Counted from the first letter of the stretch, positions 16,042-25,243 are shown. The stretch is 46,809 bases of DNA from Clostridiaceae bacterium (GCA_012519745.1 JAAYPO010000107.1:1-46809), one strand, 5' to 3'. Translations and numbers: made by a program. The notes: generated from the sequence alone by a model not told the origin.

Positions 16042-16200
16042 AGGACATTTCTTAGCTTCTTGTAATTGATTTATCAATTGCAATCCGTTACACCCGCTGT
16101 AAAGAAGTGTCCCCTTACCTCTCACAGGACATTTCTCGACCTCTTGTAATTGATTTATCAATTACACTCCGTTGCACTCGCTGTAGAGAAGTGTCCCCTT
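16042..16200. repeat. Two 75-bp hairpin-forming direct repeats (REP/MITE-like)
   Basis: Copies at 16042-16116 and 16126-16200 match at 66 of 75 positions by my hand alignment. Each begins AGGACATTTCT and ends AGAAGTGTCCCCTT, which are near inverted complements, and each holds an inner palindrome of the form TAATTGATTTATCAATT. They look like REP or MITE-type units; no transposase is present in the window. Confidence 0.75.
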
Positions 16201-16206
16201 TCCGCT

Positions 16207-16656
16207 TTAGTTTATATCGATTCTGTGGGTCTTTGGCTTTGCTTCTTCAGATTTGGGAAGCTTCACAGTGAGCACGCCGTCCTTGTACGCAGCTGTAACA
16301 TTCTCCTGATTGACACCGTCAACCTGGAAGCTTCTGCAGTAAGAGCCGTACCTTCTTTCCTTTCTGATGTAGTTCTCCCTCTTGTCCTCCGACTCTTCAT
16401 TGCGTTCAATGCCGACTGTAAGTACGCCGTCCCTGAGCTCGAGCTTGATGTCTTCCTTCTTTACACCGGGCATATCCGCCTCAATGAGGTACTCCTTTTC
16501 TGTCTCGCGAATATCGGCCTTGATTGGATGTGACGCCTGGAAAAAGCCTGTGGTAAAAGAATCATTGAAGAAATTATCAAAAAAGCTGTTCAGATCCAGG
16601 AAATCATTCCTCGCCGACAATCCGTTTTTTCTGCTAAATGGTACCAATCCGAACAT
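16207..16656 (-). CDS. hsp20: Small heat-shock protein, Hsp20/alpha-crystallin family
   Basis: A 149-residue ATP-independent holdase chaperone. The alpha-crystallin domain spans about residues 43-140: KADIRETEKEYLIEADMPGVKKEDIKLEL opens it and AYKDGVLTVKLPK is the family's A-x-x-x-GVL-x-x-x-x-PK signature; the tail RIDIN is the C-terminal I-x-I anchor used in oligomer assembly. The start at 16656 (MFGLVPF) is chosen because GGAGG lies eight bases upstream; a GTG nine bases earlier overlaps that site. Two CtsR operators flank a strong promoter upstream, so expression should rise when heat inactivates CtsR; ctsR itself is not in the window. Confidence 0.95.
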   Translation of the reverse strand: MFGLVPFSRKNGLSARNDFLDLNSFFDNFFNDSFTTGFFQASHPIKADIRETEKEYLIEADMPGVKKEDIKLELRDGVLTVGIERNEESEDKRENYIRKERRYGSYCRSFQVDGVNQENVTAAYKDGVLTVKLPKSEEAKPKTHRIDIN

Positions 16657-16758
16657 ACAAAACACCTCCGAATATTTATTGATCTATGTTTATATCAGAT
16701 AGTCCAGCCTATGCACCCACATCAGTATTTGCAACACTGCATTTGTTGTGGTATTGTC

Positions 16759-16777
16759 TTTGACTATCTTTGACCTT
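16759..16777 (-). promoter_or_regulatory. CtsR operator, downstream box
   Basis: On the minus strand this reads GGTCAAAGATAGTCAAA, an exact fit to the CtsR heptad pair (A/G)GTCAAA-NAN-(A/G)GTCAAA. It covers the predicted transcription start of hsp20. Confidence 0.85.
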
Positions 16778-16783
16778 AATGAT

Positions 16784-16812
16784 ATTGTAAGACATCCGGC
16801 AGTAATAATCAA
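16784..16812 (-). promoter_or_regulatory. hsp20 promoter
   Basis: TTGATT (16807-16812) and TACAAT (16784-16789) are 17 bases apart on the minus strand, about 130 bases before the hsp20 start. CtsR boxes sit immediately on both sides. Confidence 0.75.
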
Positions 16813-16820
16813 AATTTGTT

Positions 16821-16839
16821 TTTGACTATCTTTGACCTT
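16821..16839 (-). promoter_or_regulatory. CtsR operator, upstream box
   Basis: Identical over 19 bases to the box at 16759-16777, 62 bases away and just upstream of the -35 element. Two boxes about six helical turns apart could allow cooperative or looped repression. Confidence 0.85.
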
Positions 16840-16903
16840 CAGCGCTGGAAAAACATTGCCCGAGTCGAATAGGTCCGTAAATCTTAATCTGTCTTCGATT
16901 TTC

Positions 16904-18445
16904 TCAGTTTTTCGTCCCTGCCAAATTTTTGATATCATCCAGACCAATAACACCGGTGATAACCATCAAAGACGCACTGATCAGCACATTTGCACCCAGT
17001 GCCAGCAGAGTGGTGACAACTGTCCCCAATCTGAATATATCAAAGAAGTGGTACACATACCTTGCGGATAATATAGTCAGGATGCCTGCCAGCCCGGGCT
17101 TGAGTATCCATCCCTTCAAATCAGGCACCAGACCTGTGGCCTTGTTTATCGCTGCCAGGTTCAGGCACTCTGTAAGAATGAGACTCGCAGACAGGCCAAG
17201 GATATATACTCTTATCCCTGATATGGGTATCAGTACGCAAACGACAGCGATCCTTAGTGTGGAGCCAATGATCGTGTTTCTGAGCAGAATGCCCTGCTTG
17301 CCAAGTCCATTCAATACACCGGTGAGTGTTTGCTGGAGGTATATGAAAATGCAGCCAAACGACAGCAGGAACAACAGATCACCGATTTTCTCCCGCCTGT
17401 ACAGCAGGGCACCGATTTCATTTGAGAAACATAGAAAAATCGACGTAAAAATCACACCAATAATGAAAGTGATCTGTATCGACCTGGATATCTGATAATT
17501 GAGAGCTTTATGTCTCTTAAGAGCAACTGATTCGGATATGGCCGGTACAAGAGTCGTTGCGATCGAATTTGTGATGATCGAAGGAAACATTATCAGCGGC
17601 AATGCCATGCCTGTCAAGCGCCCAAATGTCTCCATGCTGGTTTTTTCATCGAGCCCTCCGGCTGCAAGCATAACGGGTATCAGGATGAACTCAGCTGCAG
17701 CAAGTGCAGACATCACGAGCCTGTTGGCCGATACAGGTACAGCCGCTTTAAGAAGCTCCTTTACAATAAATATTCTACCCATCATCCTGGGTCTGCGTCC
17801 TGCCCTTTCCCTTTCCTTCTTCCTTAATGCAAACACCAGTATAAGGATAAGCATGTTGACTATCTCTCCTGCCGCAGCCGAAAAAACAGCAATGGTGCAG
17901 GCATACTCAGGTCCCCTTTCCAGTATCCGGGCTGAAGCGATAAACAGAATCACTATCTTTACTGTCTGTTCAGCCGCCTGGGAAAAAGCCGTTGGTATGA
18001 CCTTTTGCATACCATAGAAGTAGCCCTTGAGCGCTGCAGCCGCCACAACTGCCGGAAGACATGGCACAAGCGCAAGAAGTGCAGCATGTGTTCTGACGTC
18101 TCCAAGCATCCTCACGCTTAGGAATTCCGAATTCATTGCGATAAAGAGGGATACCAGCATGCCCGCCGCAGCTGTCAAAGCCAGTGCACAAAGTGTGATT
18201 CTCCTGGGATTGACAGTATCGAGCCTGGCATTCTGTTGGGCCGTCATTTTGGATACCGCTATGGTGATACCTGATGTTATTGTCAGTACGACAGCTGTGT
18301 AAACCGGCACGACCAGCTCATACAGGCCCATTCCTTCTGCTCCGACAAGATTTGATAGAAAGATCCTGTATACAAATCCAAATATCCGGGCAACAAGTCC
18401 GGCAATCATCAGAATGACTGCACCGCTAACAAATGATTTTCTCAC
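16904..18445 (-). CDS. spoVB: SpoVB-type MATE/MurJ-superfamily flippase
   Basis: A 513-residue polytopic protein (about 14 helices) with the SpoVB/YtgP-type N-terminus RKSFVSGAVILMIAGLVARIFGFVYRIFLSNLVGAEGMGLYELVVPVY and the following SGITIAVSKMTAQQNA. In Bacillus SpoVB is needed for spore cortex synthesis and is thought to flip lipid-linked peptidoglycan precursors in the outer forespore membrane. Closely related YtgP/Amj paralogues act in vegetative cells, so the sporulation role is likely but not certain. GTG 18445 is preferred because GGGGTGA lies just upstream; the ATG at 18472 lacks a site. It is divergent from the large signalling gene at 18570 and followed by hsp20 on the same strand, which has its own promoter. 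Confidence 0.85.
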   Translation of the reverse strand: MRKSFVSGAVILMIAGLVARIFGFVYRIFLSNLVGAEGMGLYELVVPVYTAVVLTITSGITIAVSKMTAQQNARLDTVNPRRITLCALALTAAAGMLVSLFIAMNSEFLSVRMLGDVRTHAALLALVPCLPAVVAAAALKGYFYGMQKVIPTAFSQAAEQTVKIVILFIASARILERGPEYACTIAVFSAAAGEIVNMLILILVFALRKKERERAGRRPRMMGRIFIVKELLKAAVPVSANRLVMSALAAAEFILIPVMLAAGGLDEKTSMETFGRLTGMALPLIMFPSIITNSIATTLVPAISESVALKRHKALNYQISRSIQITFIIGVIFTSIFLCFSNEIGALLYRREKIGDLLFLLSFGCIFIYLQQTLTGVLNGLGKQGILLRNTIIGSTLRIAVVCVLIPISGIRVYILGLSASLILTECLNLAAINKATGLVPDLKGWILKPGLAGILTILSARYVYHFFDIFRLGTVVTTLLALGANVLISASLMVITGVIGLDDIKNLAGTKN

Positions 18446-18467
18446 AGTTTCACCCCATAAACTTCCC

Positions 18468-18525
18468 ACCATAATTCTTATTATTGAAATAACTTTATAT
18501 GCTTTCTTTCTTTAAAAATTATGGT
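18468..18525. repeat. 9-bp inverted repeat in the spoVB/signalling-gene divergent region
   Basis: ACCATAATT (18468-18476) and AATTATGGT (18517-18525) are perfect complements 40 bases apart. A TGGTATGAT extended -10-like element on the plus strand begins in the right half. The repeat could be a shared operator or chance in an AT-rich gap. Confidence 0.35.
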
Positions 18526-18569
18526 ATGATAATGAATAGACATTAGACAAACGTATAGCTGGGGGTAAA

Positions 18570-21329
18570 ATGTCTCAACTCAAAAAGGGCATCCTGAATG
18601 CGAGCGTACTGATTGCGGCGTTGGCAGCCATTGTATTTGTCGCAGTCTTTACTTCAAATCTGAATATGGACTATTCATATGCTGCTCCGGCATCCCGCAG
18701 CGGGCAGATTTACAATCTGAGCCAGTGGCAGTATTGCTGGGGGGACTCGCCCGTCAAAAGCGACGGCAGCTTTGCCTGGATGGACAGCGATTACCCTAAT
18801 GAGGGCTGGATCGATTATGAATTTCCCGGAAGACCGCAAAATGCAGGCGGCTTCGTTTCAATTTGGGTAAGAGCAGTTCTTCCTGAAGACTATATGGCAC
18901 GAGCTGTTTTTAGGTTCCGCTCTCCGCAGAACACTGCAGAGGTATATCTGGACAATGAACTGATCTACAGCTATGGTGTTCACAACACGACAGAAAAAGT
19001 CAGGACTCCCGGAAGCACCTGGCATTTTGTCGAGCTTCCATCGGATTATGCAGGTAAAACCATCTACATACGGATGAGCACTCCGTTTTCACATCTTGCA
19101 GGCTATTTGACACAGGTGGCCGTAGGCTACAAGAGCAATCTGTACATGGATATATTCCAAACAAACCTGTCATTTTTAGTATTTGGAGTTGCATTTATCT
19201 TCGTTGGGATAGTAATTATCATCTTTCAGGCAGCTACACTATTCAAGAGAAATAATGACATGTACCTGGGATTGGCAACTGCCTTTCTTGGCGGATGGAT
19301 ACTTTCAGAATCCAATCTGCATCAGCTGTTTATTTTCGGACCGGTCTCATCCACCTATTGGGCCAACTTCTTTATATTCCTGATGCCGGTATGGCTTCTG
19401 ATATATATAGAGAGAACATACATATCCAAAAACTCGCTCCAGGGCAGGCTTATTAAACTGCAGGCAATTGTACATATTGCGTTTGCCCTGATATCATTTA
19501 CCTTTGACTTTGCAGGTGTTGTTTCTATATTGCGTTCAGTAATGGTTTTCCATGTGTTGCTGGCAATATCGCTGGCAATATCGATATTCGCTTCAGTCAA
19601 GTCTGCGCTGGAAGGCAGGAAACGAGCCAGTGTCCTGGTCATTGGGATACTTGCCCTCGGTATGTCCGGAATGATGGATACTTTTTCATTATTCTACAAT
19701 ACATCACCATTACTAAAATTCTTTTCATTCTCCCTTATAGGCATGCTTATATTCTTCGCAGTGCTTATGGTAAATGCAGCCCGGGATTTGAAGCGCTTCT
19801 ATCTGCAGATAGAGCGGCGTTCAAAAGAAACTGAAACCAACTACAAATCGCTTTTTACCAACATGAAAGACGGCTTTACACTAAACCGTCTGGAATATGA
19901 TGATTACGGACACTTAAAAAGCTGCACGATACTTGAGGCAAACGATGCATTTGCTGAAAGGGTCGGAATCAGCAGAAAGGAGCTGATCGGCTCCAATATT
20001 TTATGGCTTTTCCCTGAATTGGGCGCATTGTGTCTGGAACATCAGGATACTATGGATGAGGTAGCCTCAGCCGCCGAGATCAAAGCTATTGATGATGCTG
20101 TCAGGCTTATGGGCAGATGGTACAAGCTGTCTGTCTTCTATCCAAAACGCGACTTTATAAGTATCATCTTCTCTGATGTGACAGTAATGAAGGATGCAGA
20201 GGAAACCATCAGACGCCAGGCTTATACTGACAGCATGACGGGCTTCTACAACAGGACCTTCTTTGAAGAGGAAATATCCCGGATGAACGAGAAAATGGAC
20301 GAATTGAAGCCCATGAGCATAATAGTGATAGACATTGACGGCCTCAAAATAACAAACGATACCTTTGGCCACAATGCAGGTGACGAATTGCTTAAAAAAG
20401 CATCCGATATCATCAGGTCAGCTATCAAATCCCATGGGTTGATTTCCCGTGTCGGAGGGGATGAATTCTGCATCCTGCTGCCGAATACGGATCAGAAAAC
20501 AGCTCAGGAAAAGGCCGAGGCCATCGTAAAGATCACCGATTTGATGAACAGCAGCAATACTCTGATACCTATAAGCATGTCCGTAGGGCTTGCCACCTCC
20601 GAGGATGATGTCGATGAGGATATCTATAGCATATACCGCAGAGCTGACGATGATATGTACAGATATAAAATCAGCCAATCCAGCAGCGAAAAGAGCAGAG
20701 TTATAGATATGCTGCTTTCTGCATTGTCAGAGAGGGATTTTGTCACCCAGGGACATGTTGAGAGGATATCGCAGCTTTCCATCCAGATGGCCGACGCTCT
20801 TGGCCTGCATGACAACCAGAAAAGGAATCTGGTACTCTTGTCAAAGGTACATGACCTTGGAAAGATAGGCATACCTGATGACATACTCAACAAGCCCAGT
20901 AAGCTGACCGCAAGGGAATATGAAAAAATGAAGACCCATGTAAAGGTGGGCTTCAATATCGCCAGCCGGTCTAAGGAACTGGTAGCCATAGCTCCTCTTA
21001 TCCTCCACCATCATGAGTTCTGGAACGGCAATGGCTATCCAAGCGGTCTGAAGGGAGAAGAAATACCCCTTGAGTGCAGGATCCTCGGGATCATCGATGC
21101 CTTTGACGCAATGACCAATGACAGGCCGTATCATAAGGGAATAGAAATGAAAAAGGCTATAGAAGAGATCAAGAAATATGCCGGCCAACAATTCGATCCT
21201 GTCCTGGCAGAAAAGTTTATCGAGATAATTCTACAGAATACTGCTCATGACAGCTTTGCCAATTCTGCTGCAAGAAACGGTCCGACCGGGGAAAGTATTG
21301 TTTCTCAAGAGCATGGATCAGCTTCGTGA
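18570..21329 (+). CDS. Membrane sensor with 7TM, PAS, GGDEF and HD-GYP domains (c-di-GMP turnover)
   Basis: A 919-residue protein. Order: N-terminal membrane anchor (about 8-28), extracellular beta-rich sensor (about 40-195, jelly-roll-like as in 7TMR-DISM proteins), seven or so helices (about 200-405), PAS-like region (about 425-540), GGDEF domain and HD-GYP domain. The GGDEF motif is intact (VGGDEF, Gly629-Phe633) and lacks an RxxD product-inhibition site. The HD-GYP domain keeps His761-Asp762 in KVHDLGKIGIPD, HHHEFW (813-818) and GYP (822-824). It could therefore both make and degrade c-di-GMP, with the balance set by the sensor. GGGGG lies before the ATG. It is monocistronic and divergent from spoVB; the ligand is unknown. 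Confidence 0.93.
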   Translation: MSQLKKGILNASVLIAALAAIVFVAVFTSNLNMDYSYAAPASRSGQIYNLSQWQYCWGDSPVKSDGSFAWMDSDYPNEGWIDYEFPGRPQNAGGFVSIWVRAVLPEDYMARAVFRFRSPQNTAEVYLDNELIYSYGVHNTTEKVRTPGSTWHFVELPSDYAGKTIYIRMSTPFSHLAGYLTQVAVGYKSNLYMDIFQTNLSFLVFGVAFIFVGIVIIIFQAATLFKRNNDMYLGLATAFLGGWILSESNLHQLFIFGPVSSTYWANFFIFLMPVWLLIYIERTYISKNSLQGRLIKLQAIVHIAFALISFTFDFAGVVSILRSVMVFHVLLAISLAISIFASVKSALEGRKRASVLVIGILALGMSGMMDTFSLFYNTSPLLKFFSFSLIGMLIFFAVLMVNAARDLKRFYLQIERRSKETETNYKSLFTNMKDGFTLNRLEYDDYGHLKSCTILEANDAFAERVGISRKELIGSNILWLFPELGALCLEHQDTMDEVASAAEIKAIDDAVRLMGRWYKLSVFYPKRDFISIIFSDVTVMKDAEETIRRQAYTDSMTGFYNRTFFEEEISRMNEKMDELKPMSIIVIDIDGLKITNDTFGHNAGDELLKKASDIIRSAIKSHGLISRVGGDEFCILLPNTDQKTAQEKAEAIVKITDLMNSSNTLIPISMSVGLATSEDDVDEDIYSIYRRADDDMYRYKISQSSSEKSRVIDMLLSALSERDFVTQGHVERISQLSIQMADALGLHDNQKRNLVLLSKVHDLGKIGIPDDILNKPSKLTAREYEKMKTHVKVGFNIASRSKELVAIAPLILHHHEFWNGNGYPSGLKGEEIPLECRILGIIDAFDAMTNDRPYHKGIEMKKAIEEIKKYAGQQFDPVLAEKFIEIILQNTAHDSFANSAARNGPTGESIVSQEHGSAS

Positions 21330-21378
21330 GATGGATTTTCCAAAGCGGTCTGATTCCTATAGCAGGCATTCCCATATG

Positions 21379-22635
21379 TTAATCAGCTTCATGAAGCGTA
21401 CCGTTTTTCTGAGGCATATCTGCTCCCCGGTGCAACTTTTTCCTCAGTCTGTCTCTGCGTTTTTTAAGCTCCTCCAGACTCCTGTCTGCTGATAGACCGG
21501 CCCAAAGACAGATTTGAAGAGCTTTTTCCACTATTCGCAGCGCCTTTCCGGGATCCTTTTCCTTCTGCTCAAAATATTTCGCCATCTCTACCAGATGAAA
21601 CAGCTCAAGCCCCGGATTTTCCGACTCCACGGCCTTCCAGTGTTCCAATGCCCTGTCATACCGGCCTTCCCGCTTGTATATCCTTGTCAAACGTTTGACG
21701 GCCTGGATCCTGACGTCGAATCTCTGCGAATCCGTACACGCCTCAAGGCATTCTACCATATTGTCCATTTTACCGGTTGCTTCGAATAACCTTCCCATAC
21801 CCAGCAGTTCAAATCCGCCGTCTGTCTCGGACAATGGTCTTTGCAGCATTGCCTGCAGCCTGACCAGCAGTGATACCATGGACAGTATGTCAAGCTCATT
21901 ATGCTTTATGACCCTGACTATTTCTGTGGCATCCCGGTCATCCAGATACTCAAAATATACAGACGGTATCAGCGCTCCCGGTATGTCGTCATGCCTGACC
22001 TGTCCCAGGACATTTTCTTCTAAAGAAGACAGCCTGCAGCTTTCGAGCTTTTGTCCCCATACCCTTCTGGAAGGGTAAAGAAGATCTATGTTGGGCATTT
22101 CCGAAAATGGCGGTCTCAGCCTATTGGATATGAATCGGCTCTGAAGCAGATTGATGTCGAAGGCTTTCCCGTTGAAGGTCACCAGCCCGCAGGCGCCGGA
22201 GACAAGCTCATCCAGTTCTGCCAGCATGGCCGGTTCCTCATCGTAATCCCTGACAAAATACTGTCTGAGAACATAACTGCCATCCTTGAAAAAGCCCGTA
22301 CCGACTAAAAACGCAAGAGTCCCTGTACCTCCGGATAGGCCTGTAGTCTCCGTATCTAGGTACAGCAGCCCTCCTGCCTCCAATCCGGAACAATCCTGCC
22401 CTCCGACAGCAGCCAGCACATCGCTGTCGATATCAAGGGCAGTTCCTATTTCACAGCCCCCGTGGATATAGTCAAGAGAGTATCTGTTTTCAATAACATA
22501 ACAGCAGCCATATTCGTTTTTGCATACTCTTCCCGGAACCAGGACCTCGATGTCCGATTCCTCTGTTTTGTTTACATGCTGCGGTGCTTTTTCGATGCTT
22601 TCCCGATAGAGGCCAAGCTTGCTCCTGATATCCAT
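21379..22635 (-). CDS. mrfB: MrfB/YprB-like exonuclease of the RNase H fold
   Basis: A 418-residue homologue of YprB. The N-terminal half is a DEDD-type nuclease: YLDTETTGLSGGTGT (the DxE motif), LVTFNGKAFDINLLQSRF (second Asp) and a third motif around HNELDILSMVSLLVRL. The C-terminal 130 residues are helical and TPR-like (GRYDRALEHWKAV). In Bacillus subtilis MrfB works with the MrfA helicase in a UvrABC-independent repair path for mitomycin C damage; the adjacency here (33 bases after mrfA, same strand) fits that partnership. AGGAG lies ten bases before the ATG. It converges on the c-di-GMP gene with a 50-base gap without an obvious terminator. Confidence 0.88.
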   Translation of the reverse strand: MDIRSKLGLYRESIEKAPQHVNKTEESDIEVLVPGRVCKNEYGCCYVIENRYSLDYIHGGCEIGTALDIDSDVLAAVGGQDCSGLEAGGLLYLDTETTGLSGGTGTLAFLVGTGFFKDGSYVLRQYFVRDYDEEPAMLAELDELVSGACGLVTFNGKAFDINLLQSRFISNRLRPPFSEMPNIDLLYPSRRVWGQKLESCRLSSLEENVLGQVRHDDIPGALIPSVYFEYLDDRDATEIVRVIKHNELDILSMVSLLVRLQAMLQRPLSETDGGFELLGMGRLFEATGKMDNMVECLEACTDSQRFDVRIQAVKRLTRIYKREGRYDRALEHWKAVESENPGLELFHLVEMAKYFEQKEKDPGKALRIVEKALQICLWAGLSADRSLEELKKRRDRLRKKLHRGADMPQKNGTLHEAD

Positions 22636-22668
22636 ATGATAGCTACTCCTGAAAAATGAATGGTGATG

Positions 22669-24942
22669 TCATTTATATGCGTTTCGGATGATGTCAATGA
22701 GCTTCATCGACATTTCCTTGGGATCGCCCGTACCGGTAAATTCAGTCAGCGGCCCCACACATGACGGACAACCCGTCTCACACCCGCATTGTGCGATCAT
22801 CGACGCAGCCGTTTCAAAAAGCTCTCCATGCAGTTCATACAGCTTGTCGCTGAAGCCGACTCCTCCGGGATAGCTGTCGTATATATAGACCGTCGGTCTC
22901 TGGGTGAAGGTTGCCCGCACTTGATGGACTACGCGTATGTCGCCCGGATCACACATAAGGTATATGGGCGCCGCATTGGCCAGCACATTCGAGATGCCCA
23001 GCAGGCCGTTCTGCACATCTGTCTGGGACATGCCCGGTATTTCCTCCGGCAGGCTCACCCAATAGGATGTGGTATGCATCTCAAGCTCCGGCAGCGTCAC
23101 CGGCCCTGATCCTATGTTTTCATGCGTATGCAGCTTGATCTTTTTAAACATGGTCACAAGTGAACTGACCGATACTTCACCGCTGCTCCTGTGCACAGGC
23201 TTTTCCCTGTCCTCGCGGAATACGTCGATCACCTTCAGATCCACCGCCAGGTTTGCATCAGTGTAATAGTCCACATTCACCTTGCGGACATATGCCTTTT
23301 TATCGTCAAAATCCAGCTTCTCCACCTGGTACTGTATGCCCTCGTGCATATAAATGGCTTCCTCATGCAGGAGCATGGGAGCGCTGAACCTGTCCGTCTC
23401 ACCGATCACCACCGGCTTTGGCTCAGATATATCTATTATGATGAAATTTTCATTGGAGGCGCTCCTGAGGCTGATGGCATCGGACGGGAACACATCTGAC
23501 ATCCAGTGCCACCGATTGCCCACATGTCTGACCAGCCGGGCCTCCTCCATAAATGACAGTATCTCGCCGGTGGTTTCGACTCCGAATTTTTCGCCGTCCT
23601 CAAAGGGCAGCTCAAAGGCAGCGCATTTCATATGATTGTAAAGTATCACCAGATTGTCTGGGTTGATCAGACCGTTCTCCGGGGTCTTTCCAAAGAAGTA
23701 GTCCGGGTTGTTGATGATGTATTGATCCAGCGGGCTGCTGTTAGCCACAAGTATCGCTGCAGACACCCCGCTTCTGCGGCCTGCGCGCCCGGCCTGCTGC
23801 CAGGTGCTGGCTATCGTTCCGGGATAGCCGCATATTATGCATGCCTCCAGCGCACCTATATCGATGCCAAGCTCAAGTGCGTTGGTCGATACTACACCTG
23901 TTATGCTGCCATCACGCAAACCTTTCTCTATCTCGCGCCTAAGGTTTGGCAGGTAGCCTCCCCTGTAGCCCCTGACCCTCTTGTCGCCGTCCTTGCTTCC
24001 ATGGTATATATCCTTGAGGTACGTGACCAGCACTTCGACATTCAGCCTGCTCCTTGTGAATACTATAGTCTGTACACCATTGCGGATCAGCGACTCCGCT
24101 ATACGTTCCGCTTCCAGCATGCTGCTCTTTCTGATGCCCAGTTCCTTGTTCACCACCGGCGGGTTATAAAAAATGATGTGCTTCCCCGAGGTTGGCGCGC
24201 CATTGTTGTCTATCAGCCTGATGTCGGTCCCGGTGATCCTTGAGGCCAACTCGGCAGGATTTGCAATAGTTGCGGAGCAACAGATGAACTGCGGCTTTGA
24301 GCCATAAAAATCACAGATCCTCCGGAGCCTTCTGATGACATTTGCCAGATGGCTCCCGAAGACGCCTCTGTAATGGTGGACTTCGTCTATTACAATGAAT
24401 CTGAGGTTTTCAAAAAGCTTGGTCCACTTGGTATGATGCGGCAGTATTCCGCTGTGGAGCATGTCCGGGTTTGTCACCACGATATGCCCCGCCTGCCTGA
24501 TAGCCCTTCTGGCGGATTGCGGAGTGTCGCCGTCATATGTGAAGGTCTTCACATCCACACCGGCCTCCGTTATGAGCTCATGGAGCTCCGATGTCTGGTC
24601 CTGGGACAAAGCCTTTGTAGGGAACAGAAAGAGCGCTCTCGATGCCTCATCCTTTAGGATGGCATCCATGACCGGCACATTGTAGCACATGGTCTTGCCG
24701 GAAGCAGTGGGGGTCACCACCACTATGCTGCTGCCGTCATGCACCGCCTCTATGGCACTGGCCTGGTGAGAGTAAAGCTTCCTTACGCCTCTTCTTTCAA
24801 GGGCTGTCCTTATCCGCTCGTCTATGAAATCCGGGAATTCGGCATACACAGCCTCTTTTGCGGGCATTTCCACCCATGATGTTATGTTTTTCATCATCTT
24901 TTCAGACGCTTTAAAATGCTGCAGCATTTGCTCCAGGTTCAT
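22669..24942 (-). CDS. mrfA: MrfA/YprA DEAD/DEAH helicase with DUF1998 domain
   Basis: A 757-residue superfamily 2 helicase. Motif I is VVVTPTASGKT, motif II VIDEVHHY, motif III SATIANP, and the second RecA domain ends with GIDIGALEACIICGYPG and QQAGRAGRR. The C-terminal DUF1998 region carries a four-cysteine cluster at Cys719, Cys721, Cys725 and Cys728 (CGCETGCPSC), which in the family binds metal. B. subtilis MrfA is a 3'-5' helicase repairing mitomycin C adducts together with MrfB. GGGAGG lies before the ATG at 24942. It is the first gene of an mrfA-mrfB operon. Confidence 0.93.
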   Translation of the reverse strand: MNLEQMLQHFKASEKMMKNITSWVEMPAKEAVYAEFPDFIDERIRTALERRGVRKLYSHQASAIEAVHDGSSIVVVTPTASGKTMCYNVPVMDAILKDEASRALFLFPTKALSQDQTSELHELITEAGVDVKTFTYDGDTPQSARRAIRQAGHIVVTNPDMLHSGILPHHTKWTKLFENLRFIVIDEVHHYRGVFGSHLANVIRRLRRICDFYGSKPQFICCSATIANPAELASRITGTDIRLIDNNGAPTSGKHIIFYNPPVVNKELGIRKSSMLEAERIAESLIRNGVQTIVFTRSRLNVEVLVTYLKDIYHGSKDGDKRVRGYRGGYLPNLRREIEKGLRDGSITGVVSTNALELGIDIGALEACIICGYPGTIASTWQQAGRAGRRSGVSAAILVANSSPLDQYIINNPDYFFGKTPENGLINPDNLVILYNHMKCAAFELPFEDGEKFGVETTGEILSFMEEARLVRHVGNRWHWMSDVFPSDAISLRSASNENFIIIDISEPKPVVIGETDRFSAPMLLHEEAIYMHEGIQYQVEKLDFDDKKAYVRKVNVDYYTDANLAVDLKVIDVFREDREKPVHRSSGEVSVSSLVTMFKKIKLHTHENIGSGPVTLPELEMHTTSYWVSLPEEIPGMSQTDVQNGLLGISNVLANAAPIYLMCDPGDIRVVHQVRATFTQRPTVYIYDSYPGGVGFSDKLYELHGELFETAASMIAQCGCETGCPSCVGPLTEFTGTGDPKEMSMKLIDIIRNAYK

Positions 24943-25026
24943 AACTGCCTCCCGAACATATATTCTGCTATTATTTTAATTCAAATCGGCTGTAATGTAA
25001 AGAAAGGAATGGGGTGACCGTATCTA

Positions 25027-25243
25027 CTGACCTCCGGTACCGTTTGTGGAGGCTGTGTTTCTCGCTCCAAAGCCCTTCTGCCAAGCGGATAGTAGTGTGA
25101 GAGGGACTGCAATACACGTGAGACAGGACTGCTAGTACAAAGTGAACTACATCGCCATTGAAATGGCGATGTAGTTCACCAGATGGGGCTCACTGCAGAT
25201 AGTGCTTGGAAACACAGCCGAAATAAACGGTACCGGAGGTCAG
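25027..25243. mobile_element. MITE-like element with terminal inverted repeats
   Basis: The left end (25027-25060) and the inverted right end (25210-25243) share 19 identical bases (CTGACCTCCGGTACCGTTT), five different bases, then ten more identical bases (GGCTGTGTTT). The trinucleotide CTA flanks both ends (25024-25026 and 25244-25246) as a possible target duplication. The 217-bp element has no coding capacity and contains an internal perfect palindrome at 25142-25179. No matching transposase lies in the window. Confidence 0.8.
25142..25179. repeat. Perfect 18-bp inverted repeat inside the MITE-like element
   Basis: GTGAACTACATCGCCATT and its exact complement are separated by GA. A 23-base segment including one arm recurs with two differences at 15740-15762, so the palindrome arm exists independently of the element's ends. 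Confidence 0.85.

Larger units (their letters stand above)
15635..16206. other. Gene-free, repeat-rich interval
   Basis: No convincing gene is present. The interval holds the 34-bp repeats, a 23-bp segment related to the MITE palindrome at 25142 (15740-15762), a pair of 25-bp repeats, an AT-rich stretch (15870-15970), a minus-strand terminator and two 75-bp hairpin-forming repeats. Such density suggests a landing site for small mobile repeats between the polysaccharide locus and hsp20. Confidence 0.7.
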
